The position numbers were made by a program, and so were the translations under genes. From positions 1 to 12,929 of the forward strand of contig CALEJM010000056.1 in the NCBI GenBank assembly GCA_937898265.1: DNA of 12,929 nt, given 5' to 3'. The notes under the pieces were generated by a model. It was given only the letters and a program-made list of their open reading frames with translations, did no database searches and was not told the DNA's origin. Origin of the DNA: an uncultured Porphyromonadaceae bacterium. Lineage in GTDB: Bacteria; Bacteroidota; Bacteroidia; Bacteroidales; Paludibacteraceae. Shown one piece after another: positions 6,921-12,929 of this stretch. Position 1 is the stretch's first letter; each line of letters starts with the position of its first letter.

Positions 6921-8687
6921 ATGACAACAAGACATAACCTTCTCCGCAGGACAGCACTCATGGCAGTGCTCGTCCTGGTTGCGGGAACCGCCTTTGCAGC
7001 GCGTCCACGCCACTACCTGAGTGCGTGGGGCGAGCTCGGCTACTCCAACTTCCTGCACAAATTTACCGACACGAAGGCCCTGGGCAACGGCGGTATCGGC
7101 TTTGGCGGCGGCTACGAGCTGCGCAAAGACGCCTTCCTGTTCCACACGGGCATTGAGTTCACCGCGTTGAACAGCAGCAACAAGCTGAAGAACCTCGACT
7201 TCGACCTCGACATGCAGGACACCGAAGACGACCACCTCATCTGGCACGGCAAATACATCCGCTACAAAGAGACCCAGCATGCCGGCAACATCCAGATCCC
7301 AATCCTCTTCGGCGGTCAGTGGAAACCATGGTACTTCCTGGTAGGTGCCAAGGCAGGCGTGAACCTCTACGGAACCTACTGCACCCACGGCAAACTCAAC
7401 ACCACAGGCACCTACGACCGTTACATTGACGACTTCGTGAACATGCCTCCTCACTACTTCACCGACACCAAATGGCGTCAGGGCAACCAGAGCATCGCCG
7501 GCGACCTCAGCGCCATGGGCTACAGCAACCCACGCTCCTTCGCCCTGTTGAACGTATCGGCCACTGCCGAAGTGGGCATGTACCTTGACAAATACATCAA
7601 CAAAGCCCGCAAGAAACGCGCCAACGCCGCCTCAGCCGACGAAGCCAACGCAGGCAAAGCAGCCAAAGGCAAGCAGCCAGCAACCAGAAAGAGCGCCGTC
7701 GTAACCGCTGAGCCAGCCGTCACCGACCCAGCCGCCGGAGCACGCGTCGACAAGTTCAAACGCGAGCCGATGCACCTCCGCGTAGCCGTCTTTGCCGACT
7801 ATGGCGTGCTCAACATGCAGAACCCAACCATGGCAGGCTTCTCCGACGAGACCATCGAGACCATGCGCCGTCCAGACTACGTCAGCATCCCAGAGCCAGA
7901 GGTTATCGACATCACCTCACGCAGCGTCAACGTCAGCAACCGTGCCCACGGTGCGATGAACCCGTTGTTCGTCGGCGTGAAAGCCACCTTGACCTTCGAC
8001 GTCACCCGTCCTCCAAAGAAGAAACCAGTTCCTGTCAAGCCAATACCAAACCCAAAACCAAAACCAGTGCCACCAGTGCCAGTGCTTGAGGGTAAGGTTA
8101 CCGACGCAGAGACAGGCGAGGCCATCTACGATCCAAAAGTTGAGATCTTCGACCTCACCGGCACCCGCCGCTTCGGTTCACAACCAGCAGAGGGCGACTT
8201 CAGCACCAAGCTTGACCGTTCAAAGACCTATCGCGTTGTCGTAACCGCTCCAGGCTACTACACCCGCATCGATACCGTCAGCGACGTGAAAGAAGCCATC
8301 AAGCTCCCATTGCAGCCAATCAAGCCGGAACCAATCGTCATGGAGAACGTCTTCTTCGAATTTGACAAGACCGACATCCTCCCAGCCTCTGACGTAGAGC
8401 TCGACAAATGGGCACAGTTCTTGAAAGACAACCCAGCGTTGATCATCCACATCACCGGTCACACCGACTACAAAGGCTCTGACGCCTACAACCAACGCCT
8501 CTCAGAAGGTCGTGCACAGGCAGTCATGGAAGCCCTCATCCAACGCGGCATCGACCCAGCTCGTCTGAGCAGCAGCGGTAAAGGTGAGAGTCAACCACGT
8601 GATACCAACGAGACCGACGAAGGACGCGCACGCAACCGTCGCGTAGAGTTCGAAGTTGTTGGCATCCTCGACCTTGACGAAGAATAA
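6921..8687 (+). CDS. OmpA-family outer membrane protein with peptidoglycan-binding C-terminal domain
   Basis: 588 residues, starting 12 bp after the T9SS cargo gene. The signal peptide (residues 1-26) ends AGTAFA. Residues ~28-364 look like an outer-membrane beta-barrel with alternating aromatic strands (LSAWGELGYSNF, FLFHTGIEFTAL, WYFLVGAKAGVNLYG), interrupted at ~229-281 by an Ala/Lys-rich low-complexity insert. Residues ~365-389 are a Pro/Lys/Val linker. Residues ~390-460 are a CarboxypepD_reg/CnaB-like domain (LEGKVTDAETGEAIYD, YRVVVTAPGYYTRIDT). Residues ~474-588 are the OmpA domain (VFFEFDKTDILPAS, GHTD, NRRVEFEV). The two residues that bind diaminopimelate in OmpA domains are present as Asp516 and Arg531, 15 apart as expected. 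It should tie the outer membrane to peptidoglycan, and may support its surface-exposed neighbour. Codon bias is as strong as in the upstream gene; a terminator follows. Confidence 0.9.
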   Translation: MTTRHNLLRRTALMAVLVLVAGTAFAARPRHYLSAWGELGYSNFLHKFTDTKALGNGGIGFGGGYELRKDAFLFHTGIEFTALNSSNKLKNLDFDLDMQDTEDDHLIWHGKYIRYKETQHAGNIQIPILFGGQWKPWYFLVGAKAGVNLYGTYCTHGKLNTTGTYDRYIDDFVNMPPHYFTDTKWRQGNQSIAGDLSAMGYSNPRSFALLNVSATAEVGMYLDKYINKARKKRANAASADEANAGKAAKGKQPATRKSAVVTAEPAVTDPAAGARVDKFKREPMHLRVAVFADYGVLNMQNPTMAGFSDETIETMRRPDYVSIPEPEVIDITSRSVNVSNRAHGAMNPLFVGVKATLTFDVTRPPKKKPVPVKPIPNPKPKPVPPVPVLEGKVTDAETGEAIYDPKVEIFDLTGTRRFGSQPAEGDFSTKLDRSKTYRVVVTAPGYYTRIDTVSDVKEAIKLPLQPIKPEPIVMENVFFEFDKTDILPASDVELDKWAQFLKDNPALIIHITGHTDYKGSDAYNQRLSEGRAQAVMEALIQRGIDPARLSSSGKGESQPRDTNETDEGRARNRRVEFEVVGILDLDEE

Positions 8688-8704
8688 TACTCTTCCGAAC
8701 ATAC

Positions 8705-8740
8705 AAAACGGCGACACCACACGGTGCCGCCGTTTTTCTT
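8705..8740 (+). terminator. Strong intrinsic terminator of the T9SS cargo/OmpA operon
   Basis: ACGGCGACACC at 8708-8718 and GGTGCCGCCGT at 8723-8733 form an 11-bp GC-rich stem with one mismatch (A8714/C8727) and an ACAC loop. Flanking A4 and T4 extend the stem, and the T-tract runs into TTTTTCTTTCT. It lies 18 bp after the ompA-like stop. The A-tract on the left could let it act on the other strand too, but no minus-strand gene ends here. Confidence 0.88.
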
Positions 8741-8748
8741 TCTCTATC

Positions 8749-8780
8749 GTTGAGAGTTTCAACTAAATGACGTATCTTTG
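8749..8780 (+). promoter_or_regulatory. Promoter of the S4/SpmAB/YbeY operon, nearly touching the start codon
   Basis: GTTG at 8749-8752 (weak match to the -33 TTTG) and TATCTTTG at 8773-8780 (exact -7 consensus) are separated by 20 bases. The in-frame ATG at 8785 begins only four bases after the -7 box, so the transcript probably begins at or within a few bases of the start codon. The position just after a terminator supports a fresh transcription unit. Confidence 0.65.
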
Positions 8781-8784
8781 CACC

Positions 8785-9006
8785 ATGCAAACATTGACTT
8801 TTCAACTTCGTGAAGGCGAGGAGTTCATCCCGCTCATTTCGCTACTTAAAGTGGTGAATCTAGTCTATTCAGGCAGTGAGGCTCAAGAGGTCGTTGCCGA
8901 CGGTATGGTGGTGCGTAATGGCGAGGTGGAACTTCGCAAACGTGCCAAGATTATTGCTGGCGACGTCGTTGAATTTCAGGGTTATAGAATAGAAATTATC
9001 GCTTGA
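8785..9006 (+). CDS. S4-domain RNA-binding protein (YbcJ/RlbA-like)
   Basis: 73 residues from the ATG at 8785. A longer reading from the ATG at 8767 is unlikely because its extra codons lie within the promoter -7 box. Almost the whole protein is one S4 fold: FIPLISLLKVVNLVYSGSEA, then VVADGMVVRNGEVELRKRAK and IIAGDVVEFQGYRIEII. The conserved SG-EA helix turn and the NGEVE-R-R/K loop that contacts RNA are clear. Stand-alone S4 proteins of this size bind structured RNA and are often linked with ribosome assembly; its exact partner is unknown. It opens an operon whose later member ybeY also acts on ribosomal RNA. The next gene begins 4 bp after the stop. Confidence 0.85.
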   Translation: MQTLTFQLREGEEFIPLISLLKVVNLVYSGSEAQEVVADGMVVRNGEVELRKRAKIIAGDVVEFQGYRIEIIA

Positions 9007-9010
9007 TTTT

Positions 9011-9670
9011 GTGTTGAAATTACAATTAGAGACATATAATTTCGGTTTTGACACGGTGGACGCCAACTGCCCCGCCGACCGTGAGGCGATAGCCTTAGAC
9101 TATACTGCCGCAGATGGTCGACGACTCTGCATCAATCGCGACTATTTCCGTCATCACTCCGACCTTAAAGCTGAGTTTCTCCGTTTCAAAGGGGTCAAAC
9201 CTGGCGATTTTGCTGTGGTGTGTGGTCTTGAAGAATCTTTTGAACTCTATCTCTTGCAGACAGCATTGTCAAAGATTGAGGCAGTCATGGTTATCGTGAC
9301 TCCCGATACGCTCTTAAATGCTGTTGGAGCTTATCGCCCTACGCTCGCTGTTGTGCAAGCGCAGAGCAGAGCGGTGGAATTGATAGATAGTCTTGCAGAA
9401 AATAGACCAAAACTCTGTGTGACCGTCGGCATGCCAACCCCAAAACAATGGCGTGACCTTCACCAAGGTTCGTGGCGTGTTCATGAGTTTGAAGTGCCGG
9501 AATTTGGTCGGAGAACAGCTGACGACGTCGTCGTTGTTGAATGTCTGACCGACAAAGAGGTGCGTTACACCCGTCGTGACCTCGCAGCGATGACTGGCAC
9601 GTCGGGTTGGAAAGGTTTTGTCGCCTCGCAGTTGGCAGGAAAAACATTTGTGGTAAACAGTAGAAGATAA
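9011..9670 (+). CDS. Truncated adenylate-forming (acyl-CoA synthetase-like) protein lacking catalytic motifs
   Basis: 219 residues, read from GTG at 9011 (TTG at 9014 also possible; no ATG fits without losing the conserved N-terminus). Residues ~8-140 follow the N-terminal part of medium-chain acyl/acetyl-CoA synthetases: YNFGFDTVDANC (compare FNFAYDVVDAWA-type starts), a small sheet DYTAADGRRLCINRDYFRH, the helix SDLKAEFLRFKGVKPGDFAVV, and ALSKIEAVMVIVTPDTLL. Full-length family members have 500 or more residues. Where the ATP-binding loop (TSGTTGxPK) should follow a Dpall-type strand, this protein reads ADDVVVVECLTDKEVRYTRR, with no Gly-rich loop, and it ends soon after. It therefore should not adenylate substrates; a binding or regulatory role, or a stable decayed remnant, is possible. 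The frame is intact and tightly packed between genes (4 bp before, 7 bp after), which argues for an expressed protein. The ANL relationship is from pattern memory and is moderately sure. Confidence 0.65.
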   Translation: MLKLQLETYNFGFDTVDANCPADREAIALDYTAADGRRLCINRDYFRHHSDLKAEFLRFKGVKPGDFAVVCGLEESFELYLLQTALSKIEAVMVIVTPDTLLNAVGAYRPTLAVVQAQSRAVELIDSLAENRPKLCVTVGMPTPKQWRDLHQGSWRVHEFEVPEFGRRTADDVVVVECLTDKEVRYTRRDLAAMTGTSGWKGFVASQLAGKTFVVNSRR

Positions 9671-9677
9671 ACTAAAT

Positions 9678-10910
9678 ATGGTACTCAATTATATATGGAT
9701 TGCGCTGCTGCTTGTTGCTGTGCTTGTCGCTTTAGTCTCGTGGTTAACTACGGGCAATGCCGAAGTCCTCACGACAGTCATGCAGTCGATGTTCGACAGT
9801 GCCAAGAGTGGCTTTGAAATCTCGTTGGGTCTGACCGGTGTGCTGGCTTTATGGCTCGGCATCTTGAAGATTGGTGAGCGTGGCGGTGCCGTCAACGCTT
9901 TGGCGCGCTTCAGTGCTCCGTTCTTCTCGAAACTTTTCCCTGAAGTGCCGAAGGATCATCCAGTGATGGGTTCTATATTTATGAATATCTCTGCCAACAT
10001 GTTAGGTTTGGACAACGCTGCCACCCCGATGGGACTCAAAGCAATGAAAGAATTGCAGGAGCTCAATCACGGCAGCGACCGTGCCTCCAATGCCATGGTG
10101 ATGTTTCTGGTGTTGAACACCTCTGGTCTCACCCTCATCCCAATAACTGTGATGAGCTATCGTGCTCAGTTTGGCGCGCTCAACCCTACTGATGTTTTTT
10201 TGCCGATTCTCATCGCTACCTACGTCTCCTCGTTAGTCGGATTGGTTGCCACAGCGATAAGTCAACGCATCAATCTCTTCCAAACCGCCATCATAGGAAC
10301 ATTGGCTGTGCTCACCGCTCTGATTGGTGGTATGGTATGGCTTTTCTCGGGTATGGACCCGGAGCAAGTCAAGGTTTGGTCAAGCGTTATCACCGCATTG
10401 CTGCTTTTTGCCATCATCATCTCCTTCGTTGTGATGGGTATGGTGAAGAAAGTCAACGTCTACGAGGCTTTTGTAGACGGTGCGAAAGATGGTTTCAAAA
10501 CAGCCATCGGCATCATACCCTATCTGATTGCCATCCTCGTGGCCATTGGTATGTTCCGAGCCTCGGGTGCAATGGATATCTTCTCCAACGGCTGTGCCGC
10601 ACTCTTCTCTGCGTTGGGTATGAACACCGACTTTGTTGATGCCATCCCGACTGCCTTGATGAAACCTCTCAGTGGCAGTGGTGCACGTGGTATGATGCTC
10701 AGCACAATGGAGGCTCTCGGTCCTGATGCCTTTGCAACCAAAGTGGCTTGCACCATTCAGGGTGCTACCGATACCACCTTCTACATCTTGGCGGTATATT
10801 TTGGTTCGGTGGGCATCACTAAGACCCGCAATGCGCTGCCGTTGGGACTCCTGGCCGACTTGGCAGGCATCGTGGCTGCCATTGCCGTGAGTTACGTATT
10901 CTTTCATTAA
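9678..10910 (+). CDS. SpmA-SpmB fusion, nucleoside-recognition/Gate-domain membrane protein
   Basis: 410 residues, very hydrophobic with roughly 10 membrane segments. The N-terminal half matches SpmA: membrane helix WIALLLVAVLVALVSWL, GLTGVLALWLGILKIGERGG, and the signature NISANMLGLDNAATPMGLKA around residues 101-121. The C-terminal half from ~200 matches SpmB: AFVDGAKDGFKTAIGIIPYL, FRASGAMD, PTALMKPLSGSGARG (~324-338) and QGATDTTFYI (~361-370). In Bacillus these are two genes needed for spore-core dehydration; in non-sporulating Bacteroidetes the fused form is common and its substrate is unknown. Each half carries a Gate domain, as in nucleoside and other small-molecule transporters. It starts 7 bp after the ANL-like gene and ends 15 bp before ybeY, so it is part of the same transcript. 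Confidence 0.9.
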   Translation: MVLNYIWIALLLVAVLVALVSWLTTGNAEVLTTVMQSMFDSAKSGFEISLGLTGVLALWLGILKIGERGGAVNALARFSAPFFSKLFPEVPKDHPVMGSIFMNISANMLGLDNAATPMGLKAMKELQELNHGSDRASNAMVMFLVLNTSGLTLIPITVMSYRAQFGALNPTDVFLPILIATYVSSLVGLVATAISQRINLFQTAIIGTLAVLTALIGGMVWLFSGMDPEQVKVWSSVITALLLFAIIISFVVMGMVKKVNVYEAFVDGAKDGFKTAIGIIPYLIAILVAIGMFRASGAMDIFSNGCAALFSALGMNTDFVDAIPTALMKPLSGSGARGMMLSTMEALGPDAFATKVACTIQGATDTTFYILAVYFGSVGITKTRNALPLGLLADLAGIVAAIAVSYVFFH

Positions 10911-10925
10911 AAACAACAACATACT

Positions 10926-11342
10926 ATGATATCATATCAAACCGAAGACGTCAAATTGCCTAAGATAGAGCGTCGCCGCTATTCTGCTTGGATTAAAGCT
11001 GTGGCGCAGCAGTACGGCAAGAAAATAGGTAGCATTGCCTATGTCTTCTGCAGCGACCAACGATTGCTGGAAGTTAATCAGCAGTTCTTGGGTCACAACT
11101 ACTTTACCGACATCATCACCTTTGACTATTCCGATACCCGAACCGTGAACGGTGATATGTATATTAGCCTTGATACCGTACGTACAAACAGCGTCAAGTT
11201 CAAGACGGAATACGAGCGTGAATTGAAACGTGTGATAATACACGGAGTACTGCACCTGTGCGGTATTGACGATAAGGGACACGGTATGCGTGCCGTGATG
11301 GAGAGTGCCGAAAACAAGGCTTTGGATTTGTTGGAAAATTGA
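10926..11342 (+). CDS. ybeY: Endoribonuclease YbeY (16S rRNA maturation)
   Basis: 138 residues, near the usual length for Bacteroidetes YbeY. YbeY is a zinc-dependent single-strand endoribonuclease acting in 16S rRNA 3'-end maturation and ribosome quality control in the cytoplasm. Diagnostic segments are LLEVNQQFLGHNYFTDIITF (the RxxxxxTDVLSF-like region) and the metal motif HGVLHLCGIDD at residues 106-116. His106 and His110 match the first two zinc ligands, but the third His of the Escherichia coli protein is Asp116 here; Bacteroidetes members commonly deviate at this place. The ATG at 10926 follows an AT-rich leader without a Shine-Dalgarno sequence, as is usual in this phylum. The TPR gene starts 11 bp after the stop. 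Confidence 0.93.
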   Translation: MISYQTEDVKLPKIERRRYSAWIKAVAQQYGKKIGSIAYVFCSDQRLLEVNQQFLGHNYFTDIITFDYSDTRTVNGDMYISLDTVRTNSVKFKTEYERELKRVIIHGVLHLCGIDDKGHGMRAVMESAENKALDLLEN

Positions 11343-11353
11343 AAACGGAGCTT

Positions 11354-12929
11354 ATGACAAAAAAAATATATTCACTACTGGCTGCAGTTGTTGTTAGTAC
11401 GGTATGTTTTTCAAACAATCTGCTTGACGAAGCGGTAAATTCATTCAACCGTTCCGACTATGCCGTGTCGGGACACTATCTGGAAGAGTATCTTTCAAGT
11501 GGAGCTTCCATAGAATTGGATCAGGAACGCATTGATTATATGCGTCTGGCAATAATGGAGAACGTTGACTCTTTCAAGTACGTTACTCCCGCTTTGGATT
11601 TTATCGGGAAATATCCAAAATCAATGTATTTGAACTCTGTTCTCTCTTTTCTTGGCAGTGCTTATCATATGAACGGTGATTATGAGAAGGCTGTGCAGGT
11701 TTTCAATATGTGCAACGCTGACCGGTTGGATATTGACAATGCCAACCGCAAGACATTGCATCATGCCGTTTCGTACAAATATCTCGACAGTCTTGACAAT
11801 GCGGTTGTGCTTTTGAATACGCTGGCGTATTCCGATCCGCGTTATGATGTCCATTCAGATTATTACAAGGGTATTGTGGCATACAAACAGGCCAAATACG
11901 ATGATGCCGTTGAATTCTTTTCCTATTCAAAGGCAAATAACATATACAAAATACCGTCTCTACTCTATCTTGCCGAGATTGCACTTGTCTGTCAGGATTA
12001 TGATCAGGCAACATTGTGTGCAGAGCCGGTCCTTAATTCAAGAACGGATTCAGCCACCATATGGCAGGCGCAGCGTATTACTGCTACCGCCCTGTTCCAC
12101 AAAAAGGAATATGCACAGTCTGCAGCGATTCTTGCTCCGTACATGTCAAATGTAAAACAACCGGACCGCAGTGACCGTTATTATCTTGGTATGGACTACT
12201 ATTATCTGGGTCAGTACAGTGAGGCTATCGGGCAATTGCAGTATGCTACACTGCAGAATGATGCCATGTCAGAAAACGCTTATCTGCATATAGGTCTGGC
12301 TGCCTTGCAGCTTAAGGATATGAACCGTGCTGAGATAGCGTTCCAACTTGGCAGTGGCATCGACCTTGATGCTGCGGTCAACGAACAGCTGCTGTATAAC
12401 TATGCCATGACATTGTACGAAACCTCTTTCTCTCCGTTCAGTGACGCTGTTACTGTTTTTGAGACATTCATAAACAAGTATCCAAAGTCAAAGAATCTGG
12501 ACAAAGCCAGCCGGAGTCTGATAGATGTTTATGAAAACTCTACAAACTATTCGAATGCCATAGCCTCTATTGAAAAACTCAACAACCCGCCAAAGAATGT
12601 GATGCATTCAAAACAGCTGCTGTATTTCCGCCGCGGCAATATGTATTACGGAAGCGGTGATTACAAAAATGCTATAAAGGACTATACAAGTGCACTTGCG
12701 CTCAGACAGTATGACAAGGAACTGGCAGAGAAAGCGTATTTGTGGCGTGGCGAAACATATTTTGCCCTTGGCCAGTATCAGGAGGCAAAGAAAGACTATC
12801 AGTCTGCAATAGACGCTACAGTCAACATTTATGGTCAGGACTATATGATGTCAGTGTACGGACACGCATATTCCGCATATAAGATGCGTGATTTTGAAAA
12901 TGCGCGCAGCGAGTGGAAATCAATGCTGG
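11354..12929 (+). CDS. Large tetratricopeptide-repeat protein with signal peptide, 3' end beyond window
   Basis: 525 codons are visible from the ATG at 11354 with no stop before the window ends. The N-terminus MTKKIYSLLAAVVVSTVCFS is a short export signal, so the repeats are probably periplasmic. TPR-like helix pairs recur through the visible part: AYHMNGDYEKAVQVFN, YKQAKYDDAVEFFSYSKANN, YYYLGQYSEAIGQLQYA, GLAALQLKDMNRAEIAFQLG, YYGSGDYKNAIKDYTSALAL and YFALGQYQEAKKDYQSAIDA. The layout and motifs such as YETSFSPFSDAVTVFETFI resemble a ~1000-residue Bacteroidales TPR family, of which this would be about the first half. TPRs serve as protein-binding scaffolds; the partner is unknown. GGAG at 11347-11350 lies close to the start. 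Its codon use is more mixed than that of the 3747-8687 operon. Confidence 0.85.
   Translation, partial: MTKKIYSLLAAVVVSTVCFSNNLLDEAVNSFNRSDYAVSGHYLEEYLSSGASIELDQERIDYMRLAIMENVDSFKYVTPALDFIGKYPKSMYLNSVLSFLGSAYHMNGDYEKAVQVFNMCNADRLDIDNANRKTLHHAVSYKYLDSLDNAVVLLNTLAYSDPRYDVHSDYYKGIVAYKQAKYDDAVEFFSYSKANNIYKIPSLLYLAEIALVCQDYDQATLCAEPVLNSRTDSATIWQAQRITATALFHKKEYAQSAAILAPYMSNVKQPDRSDRYYLGMDYYYLGQYSEAIGQLQYATLQNDAMSENAYLHIGLAALQLKDMNRAEIAFQLGSGIDLDAAVNEQLLYNYAMTLYETSFSPFSDAVTVFETFINKYPKSKNLDKASRSLIDVYENSTNYSNAIASIEKLNNPPKNVMHSKQLLYFRRGNMYYGSGDYKNAIKDYTSALALRQYDKELAEKAYLWRGETYFALGQYQEAKKDYQSAIDATVNIYGQDYMMSVYGHAYSAYKMRDFENARSEWKSML

Noticed and set aside
6201..7454. Minus-strand open frame of 417 codons
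   Set aside because: It lies antisense to the end of the T9SS cargo gene and the start of the ompA-like gene. Its Val/His/Asp/Gly-rich composition is what the C-ending codons of those genes give on the other strand, and it spans two real genes with recognisable domains.
8767..8784. ATG at 8767 as start of the S4 protein
   Set aside because: The extra six codons overlap the -7 promoter box and do not resemble S4 proteins, which begin close to the F-L-E-FIPL strand.
9678..10910. SpmA-SpmB as evidence of a spore-forming host
   Set aside because: The fused form is common in non-sporulating Bacteroidetes, and every other signal in 600-12929 points to that phylum.

Overview
The window looks like an uncultured Bacteroidales bacterium (Prevotella/Bacteroides-like). 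The evidence is Bacteroidetes-type promoter elements (TAnnTTTG), lipoprotein and type IX secretion (T9SS) signals, an SpmA-SpmB fusion and a Bacteroidetes-type YbeY. The first ~600 bases do not fit: they are visibly more GC-rich and encode the N-terminal domain of a GH78 alpha-L-rhamnosidase with different codon use. This fragment meets the Bacteroidales sequence abruptly at about 593-631. It is most simply a chimeric metagenome join, though a real rearrangement cannot be excluded from sequence alone.

Layout. (1) 2-631, +: rhamnosidase fragment, open at the window edge. (2) 3376 down to ~593, -: two-gene unit. The first gene is a membrane protein with an N-terminal HAD-like domain, a Pro-rich linker, one transmembrane helix and a periplasmic M15/DUF5715-like domain. 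It is followed after 30 bp by a lipoprotein of a probable metallopeptidase family, cut off by the join before any zinc motif. (3) 3377-3746: divergent intergenic region with a good minus-strand promoter and a weaker plus-strand one. (4) 3747-8687, +: two-gene unit of a 1053-aa T9SS cargo protein (FnIII-like, PKD, Cys-containing repeats, C-terminal sorting domain) and, 12 bp later, an OmpA-family protein, closed by a strong intrinsic terminator at 8705-8740. Both genes show extreme codon bias (C-ending codons, Pro mostly CCA), suggesting very high expression. (5) 8785-12929, +: compact housekeeping-type operon. It holds an S4-domain RNA-binding protein that may be translated from a leaderless mRNA, a truncated adenylate-forming-enzyme-like protein lacking the catalytic half, an SpmA-SpmB fusion, YbeY, and a large TPR protein that runs off the window.

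Working together: regions 2 and 4 concern the cell envelope (periplasmic peptidase-like protein, lipoprotein, secreted surface protein, OmpA anchor). Region 5 links RNA/ribosome functions (S4, YbeY) with a membrane protein of unknown transport role, a probable pseudo-enzyme and a TPR scaffold. No RNA genes, CRISPR arrays, insertion sequences or att sites were seen. The least explained parts are the HAD/M15-like fusion and the truncated ANL-like protein.
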